A DNA stretch of 64,000 nt from DASPKX01 sp035627835 (GTDB lineage Bacteria; Verrucomicrobiota; Verrucomicrobiia; Limisphaerales; SXQI01): contig DASPKX010000104.1 of the NCBI GenBank assembly GCA_035627835.1, positions 16,408-80,407 of the forward strand, written 5' to 3'. The notes beneath the pieces are model-generated. The model saw only the letters and a program-made list of their open reading frames with translations, made no database searches and was not told the DNA's origin. Positions 18,376-28,143 of the stretch are shown piece by piece. The translations under genes were made by a program, and so were the position numbers. Numbering within the stretch: position 1 is the stretch's first letter; every line of letters begins with the position of its first letter.

Positions 18376-20069
18376 GGCTGCATTCACCAGCTTTTCTCCG
18401 AGGCGCGAGCGCCCTGGTGCGAAGGGAAATCCGCGCTTCACGCGAGCTTCGTCGGCAGGCCCGCAGAGCGAAAAAGGCACGGTGGTTCTCGAGCAGCGAT
18501 TTTTTTGTTCACGCACTCGGGCTGTCGTTTTTCTTAAGCATGCTCTCGAAGGTGGGCCCCTCGGGAACAGGGGCGCAGATGGTGTTAGTCACTATCTGGT
18601 CCACCCTCGCGGTGTTCTGGATCGTCCCAGCTATTTTTGAGAGAGTGTATCGATCGCCGATCGTTTCAACGCTCTACCATCTGCCCGTCCCAGATGAGAT
18701 GATCTTCGAGCATCGCTTCCGCGCGTTAGTCCTGAACGCGGGTGGCTGGCTGCTGGCAGACTTAGCAGTGATCATGGGCTCCCTTCATATCTTCCAAGGG
18801 TGGGAGATTTCCGCGGGAGCAATTGCGGTCACCGTCGCAGTGGTGTCGCTCCAAGCCGCGGTGGTTATGGCCTGCGCAACCCTCGCAGCTCGGCATGCGC
18901 CCTCCCTGCCCTATCGCCTCATTGTGTGGCTTGTGGTCATGGGGGTGATTCTGCCGGTTTGGATCGGGAGCAAGTCTGCGGTCAACACGATTGGGGGAAG
19001 TCTCCAAACGATTGCTGGATGGCCGTTCTGGGCTTTGCCCACCGGGTGGTTAACGCGAACGCACACGGAAGCAATGGGAGAGTTTTGGCTGAGCGCCCTC
19101 TTGCCGATTCCCGCCGTTATATGCCTGATGATTGGAGCGCGCTTGGCCTATCGCGACCTCAAAAGCTCTTACACACTTACGGAGGAAATGCTTCCGCATC
19201 CCGGCTCGATTGGTAACCCTTTAAGGAACGATGAAGAGGGTCTCCAGGAGGAGCGGACGCGAGCAGGCATAACGGAGATCGAAGACCGAATCTTTTCACG
19301 CGAATTCTTAACGCCGAGCGCCGTGAGGCCGGAAGGCATAATCGAGCAAACTGCGCTGGGCGCTCTCAACCCAAAGGAGCGCGAGCTTGTTGCCGTTTTC
19401 AACGGGCAGGAACCGCGATGGACGAGGCAGTGGAAGCGGCGGGCGATTCTGTTGGCGTTTCTGGGAAGCTTGGCCGTGGCCGGACAAAACAAAGCATTGG
19501 CTTTGGTGTTCTACCTTGTTTGCGGAGTCTCGCTATTGGCAGTGATCCCGCTTGGGAACCCGTTGCCTACCGCCTTTCAAATGCTGTTCCTTAGCGGCAC
19601 AAACATCCCGCTGTATGCCGGGTTTCCAGTGAGTTTCAAACAACTCGCCTCGATTATTCTACGGATTTCCACCATCCGTTGGGCGGCGGCGCTGCCGCTC
19701 GTGCTCGCGTTTTGTGCAGCTTGCGGGGTCATCGGAGGAAGTGGAGTCACAGCCGGTGTAATGGCCGGTCTGAAAGCGGGGTGGTTGTTGCTCGTTATCC
19801 AACCGCTGCTGGTGGTGATGTTCTTCAGCTCGGGCTCGAACGACAGTTCGCAGTTCCGTTGGCGTCAACTCCCGGGGCTGGTTGCCTTCTTAACGGGGTT
19901 CGCCCTGACAGGCGGACTCTGTTTGGCCGTTATCTTCTCCCGAAATCCAGCCGTAGTGATCTGGTGCGGCATGGGCGCGCTGGTGTGCGCGTGGATTCTG
20001 CTGTGGGCTTACGCGAGGATGTTTCGAACAGGAAAGTTCGATTTACTGCAAATCCCGCAGGTGTCATGA
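18372..20069 (+). CDS. ABC-2 type exporter, large permease subunit
   Basis: The 565-residue membrane protein begins at GTG 18372, overlapping the ATPase stop by four bases (GTGA). Two blocks of hydrophobic helices are visible, one before residue about 260 and one from about 355 to the end. A hydrophilic stretch of about 90 residues (EEMLPHPGSIGNPLRNDEEG and on) separates them, giving roughly 12 spans. No recognised substrate signature was seen. The stop overlaps the start of the following lactonase-like gene (ATGA), implying translational coupling to a carbohydrate gene. Confidence 0.75.
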   Translation: MRLHSPAFLRGASALVRREIRASRELRRQARRAKKARWFSSSDFFVHALGLSFFLSMLSKVGPSGTGAQMVLVTIWSTLAVFWIVPAIFERVYRSPIVSTLYHLPVPDEMIFEHRFRALVLNAGGWLLADLAVIMGSLHIFQGWEISAGAIAVTVAVVSLQAAVVMACATLAARHAPSLPYRLIVWLVVMGVILPVWIGSKSAVNTIGGSLQTIAGWPFWALPTGWLTRTHTEAMGEFWLSALLPIPAVICLMIGARLAYRDLKSSYTLTEEMLPHPGSIGNPLRNDEEGLQEERTRAGITEIEDRIFSREFLTPSAVRPEGIIEQTALGALNPKERELVAVFNGQEPRWTRQWKRRAILLAFLGSLAVAGQNKALALVFYLVCGVSLLAVIPLGNPLPTAFQMLFLSGTNIPLYAGFPVSFKQLASIILRISTIRWAAALPLVLAFCAACGVIGGSGVTAGVMAGLKAGWLLLVIQPLLVVMFFSSGSNDSSQFRWRQLPGLVAFLTGFALTGGLCLAVIFSRNPAVVIWCGMGALVCAWILLWAYARMFRTGKFDLLQIPQVS

Positions 20070-22012
20070 ACCAACTCTTCCCATTGGAGGTTCTGCGACG
20101 GGGCAGCAAGACCGCAACTCCGCGGGTTGTGCCGCTCCGAGCCGGGCCACTCGTGATGGAGTTCGAAAGCGGCGGTTTGCGGTACATCCGCTATCGTGAT
20201 GTTGAGTTGATTCGGCGCGTTTACGCAGCGGTGAGGGATAGGAACTGGGGAACGGTTCCTGCCCGTGTTGAAGAGCTGGACATTCAGGCTGTGGATCGTT
20301 GTTTCCGTGTCGCTTTTGAATCGGTTCATCAGCAGGGCGAAATTGATTTCCGTTGGCGCGGCACGATTACTGGCTCAGCCGAGGGCATTGTCGATTTCCA
20401 CTTTCACGGACTCGCGCACAGCGAATTCCTTCGGAACCGCATCGGGTTTTGTGTGCTGCATCCCGCAGATTGCGCTGGGCGATCGTGCGAAGCGTTGAAG
20501 GTGAGCGGCGAGCTCGGGACCGGAAAGTTCCCGCTTACGATTGCGCCGCATTGCCCCTTCACTGACATCAAGGCGTTCACGCATGAACCAGCTCCTGGGG
20601 TGCAGGTGAAGGTTGAGTATGAAGGGGAAATCTTCGAGATGGAGGATCAACGCAACTGGCTGGATGCCTCCTTCAAAACCTATTGCACGCCGCTGCGGCT
20701 CCCCTTTCCCGCTTTGGTGCGCCGAGGAGAGCGCGTTGAGCAGCGTGTGACGGTTCAGTTGCTCGGCAACCCGGTGGAGATGGAGGCGTCCACATCAGCA
20801 GTGCAAAAATGTGTGGTGACAATCGATCCTGCGAGAGTTCGCACGAAATTTCCAAACTTCGGATTGGGGATGGCTTCCGACGGGGAGCCGCTCACTGAAA
20901 AAGAGACGGAACTCATTGGAAAGCTGAAGCCAGCTCACTTGCGAGTCGAGCACACACCCTCTGAGGCGCGTTCAGAAGCAGCCTTGCAGCAAGCGGATCA
21001 TGAAGCATTGGCGCTCGGCGCGGGGCTGGAGATCGCCTTGTTCTTGTCCGATGAGGTGGAGCACGAGCTTCAACAGGTCGCGACCACCGCGCTGAAGCTT
21101 CGCGCGCCCGTGAGACGGTGGCTGGTGTTCCATGTGCGGGAAAAGGTTCCTCCGCAAGGAGTGGTCGATTTGGCAAACGCCGAACTTCGGAGGATCTCGC
21201 CGGATGCTCGCATTGGCAGCGGCACGAATGCGTATTTCACGGAGCTAAACCGGAGCAACTTGGACCCGGCGAAGCTCGACTTTGTTTGCTACTCGGCCAA
21301 TCCGCAGGTGCATGCATTCGACGACGCAAGCCTGATGGAAACCTTGCCGATGATCCGCGCCACCGCGGAGAGCGCATGGCAATTGAGCAAGGGCAAGCCT
21401 GTTTGCATCACTCCGGTCACACTGAAAATGCGGTTTAATCCTGATGCGACAGGAGCCGTAGAGCCCCCGCGTCCGGGCGAACTTCCAGCGCCGGTGGACG
21501 CCAGACAAATGTCACTATTCGGAGCAGCGTGGGCTGTGGGAGCGATGAAGCACGCGCTCCAGGCTCCGATCGAGAGCGTGACGTGGTTCGAAACAGTTGG
21601 CTGGCGAGGACTCATTGAGCGAGAGAAAGGCTCCCCGGAGCCAGCGCTATTCCCTTCGGCTCCTGGGGCTGTTTTTCCCGTGTTCCACGTCTTCAGGGCA
21701 TTGGCTGGAGCCGAGGCGGTTCTCGAAACGAACAGTTCTGAGCCGCTGAAATTCGAAGCAGCCGCCGTGAAAGTGAATGGCAAAACGCGAACCCTGATCG
21801 CCAACTTGCGCAACGAAGCGGAAGTGGTGGAGGTCCAAGGGATTCCTTCTGAGCGGGTTCGCCTGAAAACGCTGGATGAGCGGACGGCGCTCGGCGCGAT
21901 GTTTGATGTGGACACTTTCATTTCGAATGCGGGCGCTGGGCTGCAAGTCGAGGGTGGTGTCGCCCGACTACACTTGTTGCCTTACGCGGTGGCCCAACTG
22001 GATTGGGATTGA
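20066..22012 (+). CDS. apnL: Probable D-apionate lactonase (ApnL family)
   Basis: The 648-residue protein starts at ATG 20066, overlapping the permease stop. The N-terminal part (GGLRYIRYRDVELIRRVYAA, RDRNWGTVP, FHFHGLAHSEFLRNRIGFCV, MEDQRNWLDASFKTYCTPL) matches my memory of the three-domain D-apionate lactonase family: a beta-rich N-domain, a TIM-barrel middle and a beta C-domain. The middle region from about residue 280 to 530 has barrel-like strands (LRVEHTP, LDFVCYSANPQVHAFDD). The enzyme hydrolyses D-apionolactone to D-apionate in D-apiose catabolism. The adjacent dehydrogenase gene supports the call. No signal peptide, so it should be cytoplasmic. Confidence 0.65.
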   Translation: MNQLFPLEVLRRGSKTATPRVVPLRAGPLVMEFESGGLRYIRYRDVELIRRVYAAVRDRNWGTVPARVEELDIQAVDRCFRVAFESVHQQGEIDFRWRGTITGSAEGIVDFHFHGLAHSEFLRNRIGFCVLHPADCAGRSCEALKVSGELGTGKFPLTIAPHCPFTDIKAFTHEPAPGVQVKVEYEGEIFEMEDQRNWLDASFKTYCTPLRLPFPALVRRGERVEQRVTVQLLGNPVEMEASTSAVQKCVVTIDPARVRTKFPNFGLGMASDGEPLTEKETELIGKLKPAHLRVEHTPSEARSEAALQQADHEALALGAGLEIALFLSDEVEHELQQVATTALKLRAPVRRWLVFHVREKVPPQGVVDLANAELRRISPDARIGSGTNAYFTELNRSNLDPAKLDFVCYSANPQVHAFDDASLMETLPMIRATAESAWQLSKGKPVCITPVTLKMRFNPDATGAVEPPRPGELPAPVDARQMSLFGAAWAVGAMKHALQAPIESVTWFETVGWRGLIEREKGSPEPALFPSAPGAVFPVFHVFRALAGAEAVLETNSSEPLKFEAAAVKVNGKTRTLIANLRNEAEVVEVQGIPSERVRLKTLDERTALGAMFDVDTFISNAGAGLQVEGGVARLHLLPYAVAQLDWD

Positions 22013-22043
22013 CGCTGCGGGGGGTGAGCGAAGACTTCCTTCG

Positions 22044-23078
22044 ATGGCGACTGAAACAAAGCTGCGGTTTGGAACCTTAGGCGCTGGGTTTTGGGCTAAT
22101 TACCAACTGGCTGCATGGAGCGAGGCTGGCGGCGCTGAATGCGTTGCCATTTACAATCGCACTAGGGCCAAGGCCGAGTCGCTGGCCGGGAAATTTGGAA
22201 TCCCAAGCGTCTATGACAACGCAGAGCGCCTCCTGGAAACGGAGCGCCTTGATTTTGTGGACATTATCACGGACGTGGAGACGCATCCAAAGTTCGTGCT
22301 GATGGCGATTGAGCGCGGAATTCCCGCCATTTGCCAGAAGCCGATGGCCCCCACGTTCAGCGTGGCGCAGGAGATGGTCGAAGCCAGCAGGACGCAGAAA
22401 GTTCCTTTCTTCATTCACGAGAACTGGCGCTGGCAGCGGCCGATCCAGGAACTGAAGCAGGTTCTAACAAGCGGGATGATCGGGCAGCCCTTCCGCGCGC
22501 GCATTCGGATGGTCTCCGGCTTTAAAGTTTTCGAGAACCAGCCGTTCCTGGCTGAGCTGGAGCGATTCATTCTCACGGATATGGGAAGCCATGTCCTCGA
22601 TGTGGCGCGCTTCCTTTTCGGTGAAGCCGAGTCCGTCTATTGCCAAAGCGCGAAGGTGCACGAGAGCATCAAAGGTGAGGACGTCGCCACGGTCATTATG
22701 CCAATGGGGCCGAGTCGGACGACGGTCACGGTGGAGATGGGCTACCCGGGAAATTACGCGGAGCATGATCGTTTTCCGGAAACCTACATTGTTGTCGAAG
22801 GCTCAAAAGGCACTCTCGAGCTTGGGCCGGATTATTGGATTCGGGTAACGACTGCAGAGGGCACCCATGCGAAACGAACGCCGCCTCCGCGTTATGCATG
22901 GGCGGATCCGCGCTATGACCTTGTCCACGCGAGCATCGTGCCTTGCAACGTGGATCTGCTCGCGGGCATCCGTGGTGAACGGCCAGCGCAAACCACCGGT
23001 GAAGATAACCTCAAGACGACGAGACTTGTTTTCGCAGCCTATGACTCTGCCGAGAGAAACGCGGTTGTGCGCCTCTGA
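22044..23078 (+). CDS. apsD: Probable D-apiose dehydrogenase (Gfo/Idh/MocA family)
   Basis: The 344-residue cytoplasmic oxidoreductase has no Tat signal, unlike its neighbours. Rossmann motif LRFGTLGAGFWANYQL, the catalytic-type CQKPMAP motif (the EKP equivalent with Gln in place of Glu), HENWRWQRPIQEL, and an ADPRYDLVHASIVPCN segment are visible. In the known pathway a Gfo/Idh/MocA dehydrogenase oxidises D-apiose to D-apionolactone, the substrate of ApnL encoded 31 bp upstream. The product call therefore leans on context; another sugar dehydrogenase is the main alternative. ATG 22044 is chosen because the family fold starts there. Confidence 0.6.
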   Translation: MATETKLRFGTLGAGFWANYQLAAWSEAGGAECVAIYNRTRAKAESLAGKFGIPSVYDNAERLLETERLDFVDIITDVETHPKFVLMAIERGIPAICQKPMAPTFSVAQEMVEASRTQKVPFFIHENWRWQRPIQELKQVLTSGMIGQPFRARIRMVSGFKVFENQPFLAELERFILTDMGSHVLDVARFLFGEAESVYCQSAKVHESIKGEDVATVIMPMGPSRTTVTVEMGYPGNYAEHDRFPETYIVVEGSKGTLELGPDYWIRVTTAEGTHAKRTPPPRYAWADPRYDLVHASIVPCNVDLLAGIRGERPAQTTGEDNLKTTRLVFAAYDSAERNAVVRL

Positions 23079-23087
23079 ACCAGCGGC

Positions 23088-24368
23088 TCAGACTTTTGGT
23101 TCCCAGCCCGGACGGTAATCACGCTTCCAGAGCAGTTCCGCCTCGGCATCTTCTTTGATCCGGCGATCTTTCGGATTGAAGTGAATCGTGCGGCCGGTGC
23201 GGTACGCGATGTTGCCGAGATGGCAGAGCATGACGCTTTTTTGGCCATCCTCAATCTCAGCGTTCAACTTCGTTCCATTGCGGATCGCATCCAGGAAATT
23301 CTGGATATGAATCGCTTCACCACCTGGCCCATTCTGACGGGCAACCTCTTTGCCTTTGATGTCGTAGATGACGTAGTCCGTGCCGAAGTTCACAAGGCTC
23401 CCACCCTCGCCATAAAATGCGACGAAGGGGAGCTTCTCATTCGAGCGCGGGTGGCAACTGCTGCTGTCCCAGATGCCGACAGAAGTCCCGAAGTCGTAAG
23501 TCGCGAGGATGGTGTCAGGCGTTTGTTGGTCGTCATCAAAATGATAGCGGCCTCCATTGCAGGTCACCTTCTGGGGGTATTCAACGCCGAGTCCCCAACG
23601 GATGAGGTCTAAAGCGTGGGGCCCATTGTTGGCAAGTTCACCGCCACCCCAGTGCCAACGCCAATGCCAGTTGTAATGGACGAGGTTATCCACGTAAGGA
23701 CGCTCAGGCGCGGGCCCTTGCCAGGCGCTGTAATCGAGACCCTCAGGAATTGGAGCTGGTTTGCCTCGGCCGATGGACCCGCGCTGGTTGTTGTACCAAC
23801 CCCGCGCGGAAGTGACCCGTCCAATGGCGCCGGAGCGAAGCTTTTCCATTGCTTCAATGATCGCGGGCCAACTACGACGTTGGTTACCCATCTGAACCTT
23901 GCGGTTATTTTTTCGGGCTGCCTGCACCATCATTTCTGCCTCCCATGGATTATGACTCGCGGGCTTTTCCACGTAGACATGCTTCCCCGCGGAACAGGCC
24001 AAGATGGTGGCTGGAGCGTGCCAGTGATTCGGCGCGGCGATGAACAGCGCGTCGATATCCTTGTCCTCGAGAACCTGCCGGACATCTTTGACCGCCTTGG
24101 GCGTTTTCTCCTGTTTTTCCGAGGTCGTCTTAACACCGCGCGCAAGGCGGCTGTCATCCACATCGCAAACATAGCCGACCTCAAGATTCTTGAGTGTGAG
24201 GCTGCTTCGAACATGATCGAGGCCGCGACCCAGCCCCATCACTCCAATGACGATTCTCTCACTGGGGCTTTGTGAGCGAAGGATTGCTGGCGCGCCAAAC
24301 GCCGCGGCAAGAGCGGTGGCAGTGGCGGCGCGTTTGACAAAGCGGCGGCGAGTGATTGGGGCTTTCAT
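23088..24368 (-). CDS. Tat-exported Gfo/Idh/MocA family oxidoreductase
   Basis: The 426-residue protein has a twin-arginine leader (MKAPITRRRFVKRAATATAL ... SQS). Motifs are IVIGVMGLGRGLDHV for nucleotide binding, APNHWHAPATILA, HVYVEKPASHN with the EKP triad, and GNQRRSWPAIIEAM. WRWHWGGGELANNGPHALDL and DNLVHYNWHW are typical of the Planctomycetes/Verrucomicrobia subgroup. It is convergent with apsD, 9 bp apart. Substrate unknown. Confidence 0.88.
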   Translation of the reverse strand: MKAPITRRRFVKRAATATALAAAFGAPAILRSQSPSERIVIGVMGLGRGLDHVRSSLTLKNLEVGYVCDVDDSRLARGVKTTSEKQEKTPKAVKDVRQVLEDKDIDALFIAAPNHWHAPATILACSAGKHVYVEKPASHNPWEAEMMVQAARKNNRKVQMGNQRRSWPAIIEAMEKLRSGAIGRVTSARGWYNNQRGSIGRGKPAPIPEGLDYSAWQGPAPERPYVDNLVHYNWHWRWHWGGGELANNGPHALDLIRWGLGVEYPQKVTCNGGRYHFDDDQQTPDTILATYDFGTSVGIWDSSSCHPRSNEKLPFVAFYGEGGSLVNFGTDYVIYDIKGKEVARQNGPGGEAIHIQNFLDAIRNGTKLNAEIEDGQKSVMLCHLGNIAYRTGRTIHFNPKDRRIKEDAEAELLWKRDYRPGWEPKV

Positions 24369-24471
24369 AGGCTCAGCAACATTTTGGTCGCTTCAGCTCC
24401 GAGCGGTCAAACGCAAAGCGCGGGTGGCGGTGTTTACTTTCGCAACCCCATTCGGTTGACTGGCGGCGGAA

Positions 24472-25317
24472 ATGAAGATCTACGCGACGATCACGGTGAT
24501 TGGCAAAGACAAGACAGGCGTTATCGCACGTATCACGAACTATTTGTTCGAGCAAAAAGCGAACATCGAAGCCTTGGAGGAGCAGGTCACGCGTGGGCAG
24601 TTCAGCATGATCCTGCAAGCGAGCTGGGAGCAGGAGCAACTGGATCGTGCGGGGATGGAGAGCGGTTTAGAGGCCGTTGGGCAGCAGCTCGGAATGGAAA
24701 CGAGCATTATGTTCACCGAACCGGGGCGGTTGCAGCGCATGGGAATCCTGGTGACAAAGGAGAGCCACTGCCTGGAAGCCATATTGCGCGCAGTGGCTCA
24801 AAAGGAGCTGGAGACTGAACCAGTTGTGGTCGTGAGCAACCGGCCCGAACTGCGCCCTTTGGCTGAGGGTGCGGGGCTGCCGTTCGAGCAGATCGAATGG
24901 GAAGATCGGACCCGCGCTGAGGAACAGGCCATTCGGGTGCTCCAGAAGCATGGGGCGGATTTTGTGACGCTCGCCCGCTTTATGAAAATCCTGAGCCCCA
25001 ACTTCGTTTGGCGGTACAAGAACAAAATCATCAACATTCATCCTTCGTTGCTCCCGAGTTTCCCTGGGCCACAGGCGTATCGTCAGGCGTACGAGCATGG
25101 CGTCAAAATCATCGGGGTGACCGCGCATTTCGTGAGCATGCACCTGGACGAAGGACCAATCATTGCGCAAAGCGCATTTGAAACGCGTCCGAATATGACT
25201 CTTCGCGAGATTGTCGCCGAAGGCCAGCGCCTGGAAGCGGCCACCCTCCTGAAGGCCATTCAGCTCTACCTGGCTAAGCGGCTGGACGTCTATTGGGGCG
25301 TGGTCAAAGAGGTTTAA
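24472..25317 (+). CDS. purU: Formyltetrahydrofolate deformylase
   Basis: The 281-residue enzyme hydrolyses 10-formyl-THF to formate and THF, balancing one-carbon pools and supplying formate for purine synthesis. The N-terminal ACT domain (about 1-85) begins IYATITVIGKDKTGVIARIT. The formyltransferase-like catalytic domain follows, with the conserved NIHPS (N188, H190) and LDEGPII with Asp226. Length and domain order match PurU and not PurN, which lacks the ACT domain. It stands alone between oppositely oriented and cbb3 genes. Confidence 0.95.
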   Translation: MKIYATITVIGKDKTGVIARITNYLFEQKANIEALEEQVTRGQFSMILQASWEQEQLDRAGMESGLEAVGQQLGMETSIMFTEPGRLQRMGILVTKESHCLEAILRAVAQKELETEPVVVVSNRPELRPLAEGAGLPFEQIEWEDRTRAEEQAIRVLQKHGADFVTLARFMKILSPNFVWRYKNKIINIHPSLLPSFPGPQAYRQAYEHGVKIIGVTAHFVSMHLDEGPIIAQSAFETRPNMTLREIVAEGQRLEAATLLKAIQLYLAKRLDVYWGVVKEV

Positions 25318-25447
25318 CCTCTGTGTCGAGGTCGGCGTTTGACTTAAGTCAGAACGAGTACTGGTTTGTTGTAACCAGCCAAAAACGGACAGGGATGAGC
25401 AAGGAATGTAAAGCGAGGAAACGTCAGGCGGGCGACGCTTTTCCTGC

Positions 25448-27970
25448 TTGGAACGGAACTCATCAGCCGACCTCTTAGACCAACCCGCAGCCTGGAGTGA
25501 CCCAGCCATTGCGGGAGACTCTTCGGCTACCGCTGAACCGGCTCGCTGCTTTCATTGCGGCACCCGTTGCCGCGGGGAGGTCTTCACACTTTTAGAGAAG
25601 TCATTCTGCTGCCAGGGCTGCAAAACCGTTTTCGAGATCCTTTCCGAAAACGGGCTGAATGATTTTTACAGCCTGAGCGAGAACGCAGGCGTGAGGGTGA
25701 AACGAGCCACGCGCGCGGACCAGTTCTCCTATCTCGATGCCCCAGCGGTGCTGGAGCGTTTGGTGAATTTCACCAACGGCAAGCTCACGCGCATCACCTT
25801 TCACATCCCGTCCATGCACTGCATCGCCTGTGTTTGGCTGCTGGAAAACCTCTTTCGCCTCAAGGCGGGCATTGGACAATCGCAGGTTAATTTTCCGCGC
25901 AAAGAGCTGTCGCTGAGCTTCGAGAACGAGAAGGTAAAACTCAGCGAGGTGGTTGGCCTGCTGGCGGCGCTCGGTTATGAGCCGGAACTGAAGTTTTCCG
26001 ACCTGGAGAACCATGCGAAAAAGCCGGTGAATAGAAGGCTCTGGTTGCAAATGGGCATAGCTGGGTTCGCCTTCGGCAACATCATGCTGTTCAGCATCTC
26101 GGCTTACCTGGGCCTGGATAGCTTCAGCGGGCCGGGGTTCAAGAAACTGGTCGGCTACATAAGCCTGTTCCTCGCGCTACCGGTGGTGACGTATAGCGCC
26201 TGGGATTATTGGCGTTCATCCATTATCAGCCTGAGGCAAAAGCTTCTGACGATCGATGTTCCGATCGCAGCGGGGATTCTCGCCATCTATGCGCAAAGCG
26301 CTTACGAGGTTTTGAGCGGAGTTGGTGAAGGTTACTTTGACTCTCTCTGCGGGCTGATTTTCTTCCTGCTGTGCGGGCGGTTGTTTCAACAAAAGACCTA
26401 CGACCGGCTGGCGTTCGACCGTGACTACAAATCGTTTTTCCCACTGTCCGTCACACGCATCGCCCACGGGACCGAAGAAACCGCCGCTTTGGCCCAGGTG
26501 GAAACCGGCGACCATTTGCTGGTACGGAACGGCGAGTTGATTCCGGCTGATGCGCGCCTGGTGAGCGGCGCAGCAGTGATTGATTACAGCTTTGTGACGG
26601 GCGAATCAGAGCCGGTCGAGAAGCAAGCAGGCGATCATCTTTACGCCGGCGGCAGGCAAATGGGGGGAGCGATTGAAATTGAGACTGTGAAGGCGGTTTC
26701 ACAGAGCTACCTGACTTCTCTTTGGAACCAGGAAGCTTTCCGCAAAGAGAACAGCGAGACGCTCGCGACGCTCACAAACATCTTTAGTGAGCGTTTCACC
26801 CGGATCGTCATCGCGATCGCCGCGGGAAGCGCGGTCTTTTGGTGGCCCACCAGCCCGGCTTTGGCGATCAAAGCATTCACGTCGGTCTTGATTGTCGCTT
26901 GCCCGTGCGCATTAGCGCTAGCCGCGCCCTTTACGCTCGGCACAGCGCTGCGGGCGCTCGGGAAGAGGAACATCTTTGTCAAAAGCCCCGTCGTTCTTGA
27001 GACCTTGGCGCGGGTGACTGCGGTCGTGTTCGACAAGACCGGGACGCTTACTGCGGCAGGAGCCGGCTCGATCCGTTTCGAAGGCAACGCTCTGAACGAT
27101 CAGGAAAAGGGCTGGGTTTTCTCGTTGAGCAGACACTCGACGCATCCATACGCAGTCAGAATCAGTGAGGCGCTGGCGGAAGAACAATACCCGCAAGTGG
27201 TGCGCTCGTTCCTCGAAACGACCGGCTGCGGGATCGAGGCGAACATCGGATCCAATGAGATCTGGATGGGATCAGCAGCGTGGTTAGCGACGCGCAATGT
27301 TGCCGCTCCAAAAGGCGCCATGAAGGGAAGCCATGTCCACCTGGCTATTAACGGCACGTACCGTGGGTGCTTCGTGCTCGCCAGCGCTTTGCGCGAGGAA
27401 ACCGAGCAACTCATTGGGTCTCTGCGAGCCAACCATCAACTCGCGCTCTTGAGCGGGGACAACGACAAGGACCGCGCCAAGTTTCAGGCTCTTTTCGGAA
27501 CAGAATCTCGTCTGGCCTTCAACCAATCCCCTGTGGAGAAGCTCGCGTTCATTCGCTCCCTCCAGGGTGAAGGAAACACTGTGATGATGGTCGGCGACGG
27601 CTTGAATGACGCTGGCGCGCTTAAGCAGAGCGATGTGGGTGTGGCAGTGGTCGAGCGGATCAGCGCCTTCTCGCCCGCCAGCGATATCATTGTCGCCGCC
27701 GGTGCCGTGCCGAAGCTCGCAGCCGCCCTGAAGTTTTCAAAAGGAGCCGTGCGCATTGTGCGCGTGAGCTTCTTGATCTCCGGATTTTACAACGTGATCG
27801 GCATTGCCATAGCGGCCAGCGGCAGTTTGTCGCCCATCGTGTGCGCCATCCTTATGCCGCTGAGTTCGGTGAGCGTCGTGGGATTTGCCTGCGGGGCAAC
27901 AGCATGGCTGGGTAGGCGCTCCGGGCTGGGTGAACCTTCGCAGTTCCAAAGTAAGAACAAGCAACCATGA
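25448..27970 (+). CDS. ccoI: Copper-translocating P-type ATPase for cbb3 oxidase (CcoI/FixI)
   Basis: The 840-residue P1B ATPase has an N-terminal Cys-rich metal-binding segment (CFHCGTRC, FCCQGCKTVF), an HMA domain with CIAC, eight expected membrane helices, CPC485-487 in the transport helix, phosphorylation motif DKTGT with D529, and GDGLNDAGAL. The N-terminal Cys-rich block and location make it the FixI/CcoI type needed for copper delivery to CcoN. The best start is a TTG at 25448; no ATG precedes the Cys-rich block in frame, so the N-terminus is uncertain. It opens the cbb3 operon, and its stop overlaps ccoS (ATGA). Confidence 0.9.
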   Translation: MERNSSADLLDQPAAWSDPAIAGDSSATAEPARCFHCGTRCRGEVFTLLEKSFCCQGCKTVFEILSENGLNDFYSLSENAGVRVKRATRADQFSYLDAPAVLERLVNFTNGKLTRITFHIPSMHCIACVWLLENLFRLKAGIGQSQVNFPRKELSLSFENEKVKLSEVVGLLAALGYEPELKFSDLENHAKKPVNRRLWLQMGIAGFAFGNIMLFSISAYLGLDSFSGPGFKKLVGYISLFLALPVVTYSAWDYWRSSIISLRQKLLTIDVPIAAGILAIYAQSAYEVLSGVGEGYFDSLCGLIFFLLCGRLFQQKTYDRLAFDRDYKSFFPLSVTRIAHGTEETAALAQVETGDHLLVRNGELIPADARLVSGAAVIDYSFVTGESEPVEKQAGDHLYAGGRQMGGAIEIETVKAVSQSYLTSLWNQEAFRKENSETLATLTNIFSERFTRIVIAIAAGSAVFWWPTSPALAIKAFTSVLIVACPCALALAAPFTLGTALRALGKRNIFVKSPVVLETLARVTAVVFDKTGTLTAAGAGSIRFEGNALNDQEKGWVFSLSRHSTHPYAVRISEALAEEQYPQVVRSFLETTGCGIEANIGSNEIWMGSAAWLATRNVAAPKGAMKGSHVHLAINGTYRGCFVLASALREETEQLIGSLRANHQLALLSGDNDKDRAKFQALFGTESRLAFNQSPVEKLAFIRSLQGEGNTVMMVGDGLNDAGALKQSDVGVAVVERISAFSPASDIIVAAGAVPKLAAALKFSKGAVRIVRVSFLISGFYNVIGIAIAASGSLSPIVCAILMPLSSVSVVGFACGATAWLGRRSGLGEPSQFQSKNKQP

Positions 27971-28143
27971 GCGTCATTTTTCTATTAATCCCGCTGAGCA
28001 TCGTGCTCGCCGCCTGTTTCCTTGGGGCGTTTATCTGGGCGGTGAGGAGCGGCCAATACGAGGACACCTGCACACCATCAATGCGACTGCTGACTGAAGA
28101 AAGAGCCGTGAAGAATTTCAAAGAGAAGGCTGAGCTACCATGA
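27967..28143 (+). CDS. ccoS: cbb3 oxidase maturation protein CcoS
   Basis: The 58-residue protein has a single N-terminal membrane helix (MSVIFLLIPLSIVLAACFLG) followed by WAVRSGQYEDTCTPSMRLL. This matches the CcoS signature of a helix plus G-Q-[YF]-[ED]-D then a Pro-containing motif. CcoS is required for heme and copper insertion into CcoN. Its start overlaps the ccoI stop and its stop overlaps the ccoNO start (both ATGA). Confidence 0.9.
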   Translation: MSVIFLLIPLSIVLAACFLGAFIWAVRSGQYEDTCTPSMRLLTEERAVKNFKEKAELP

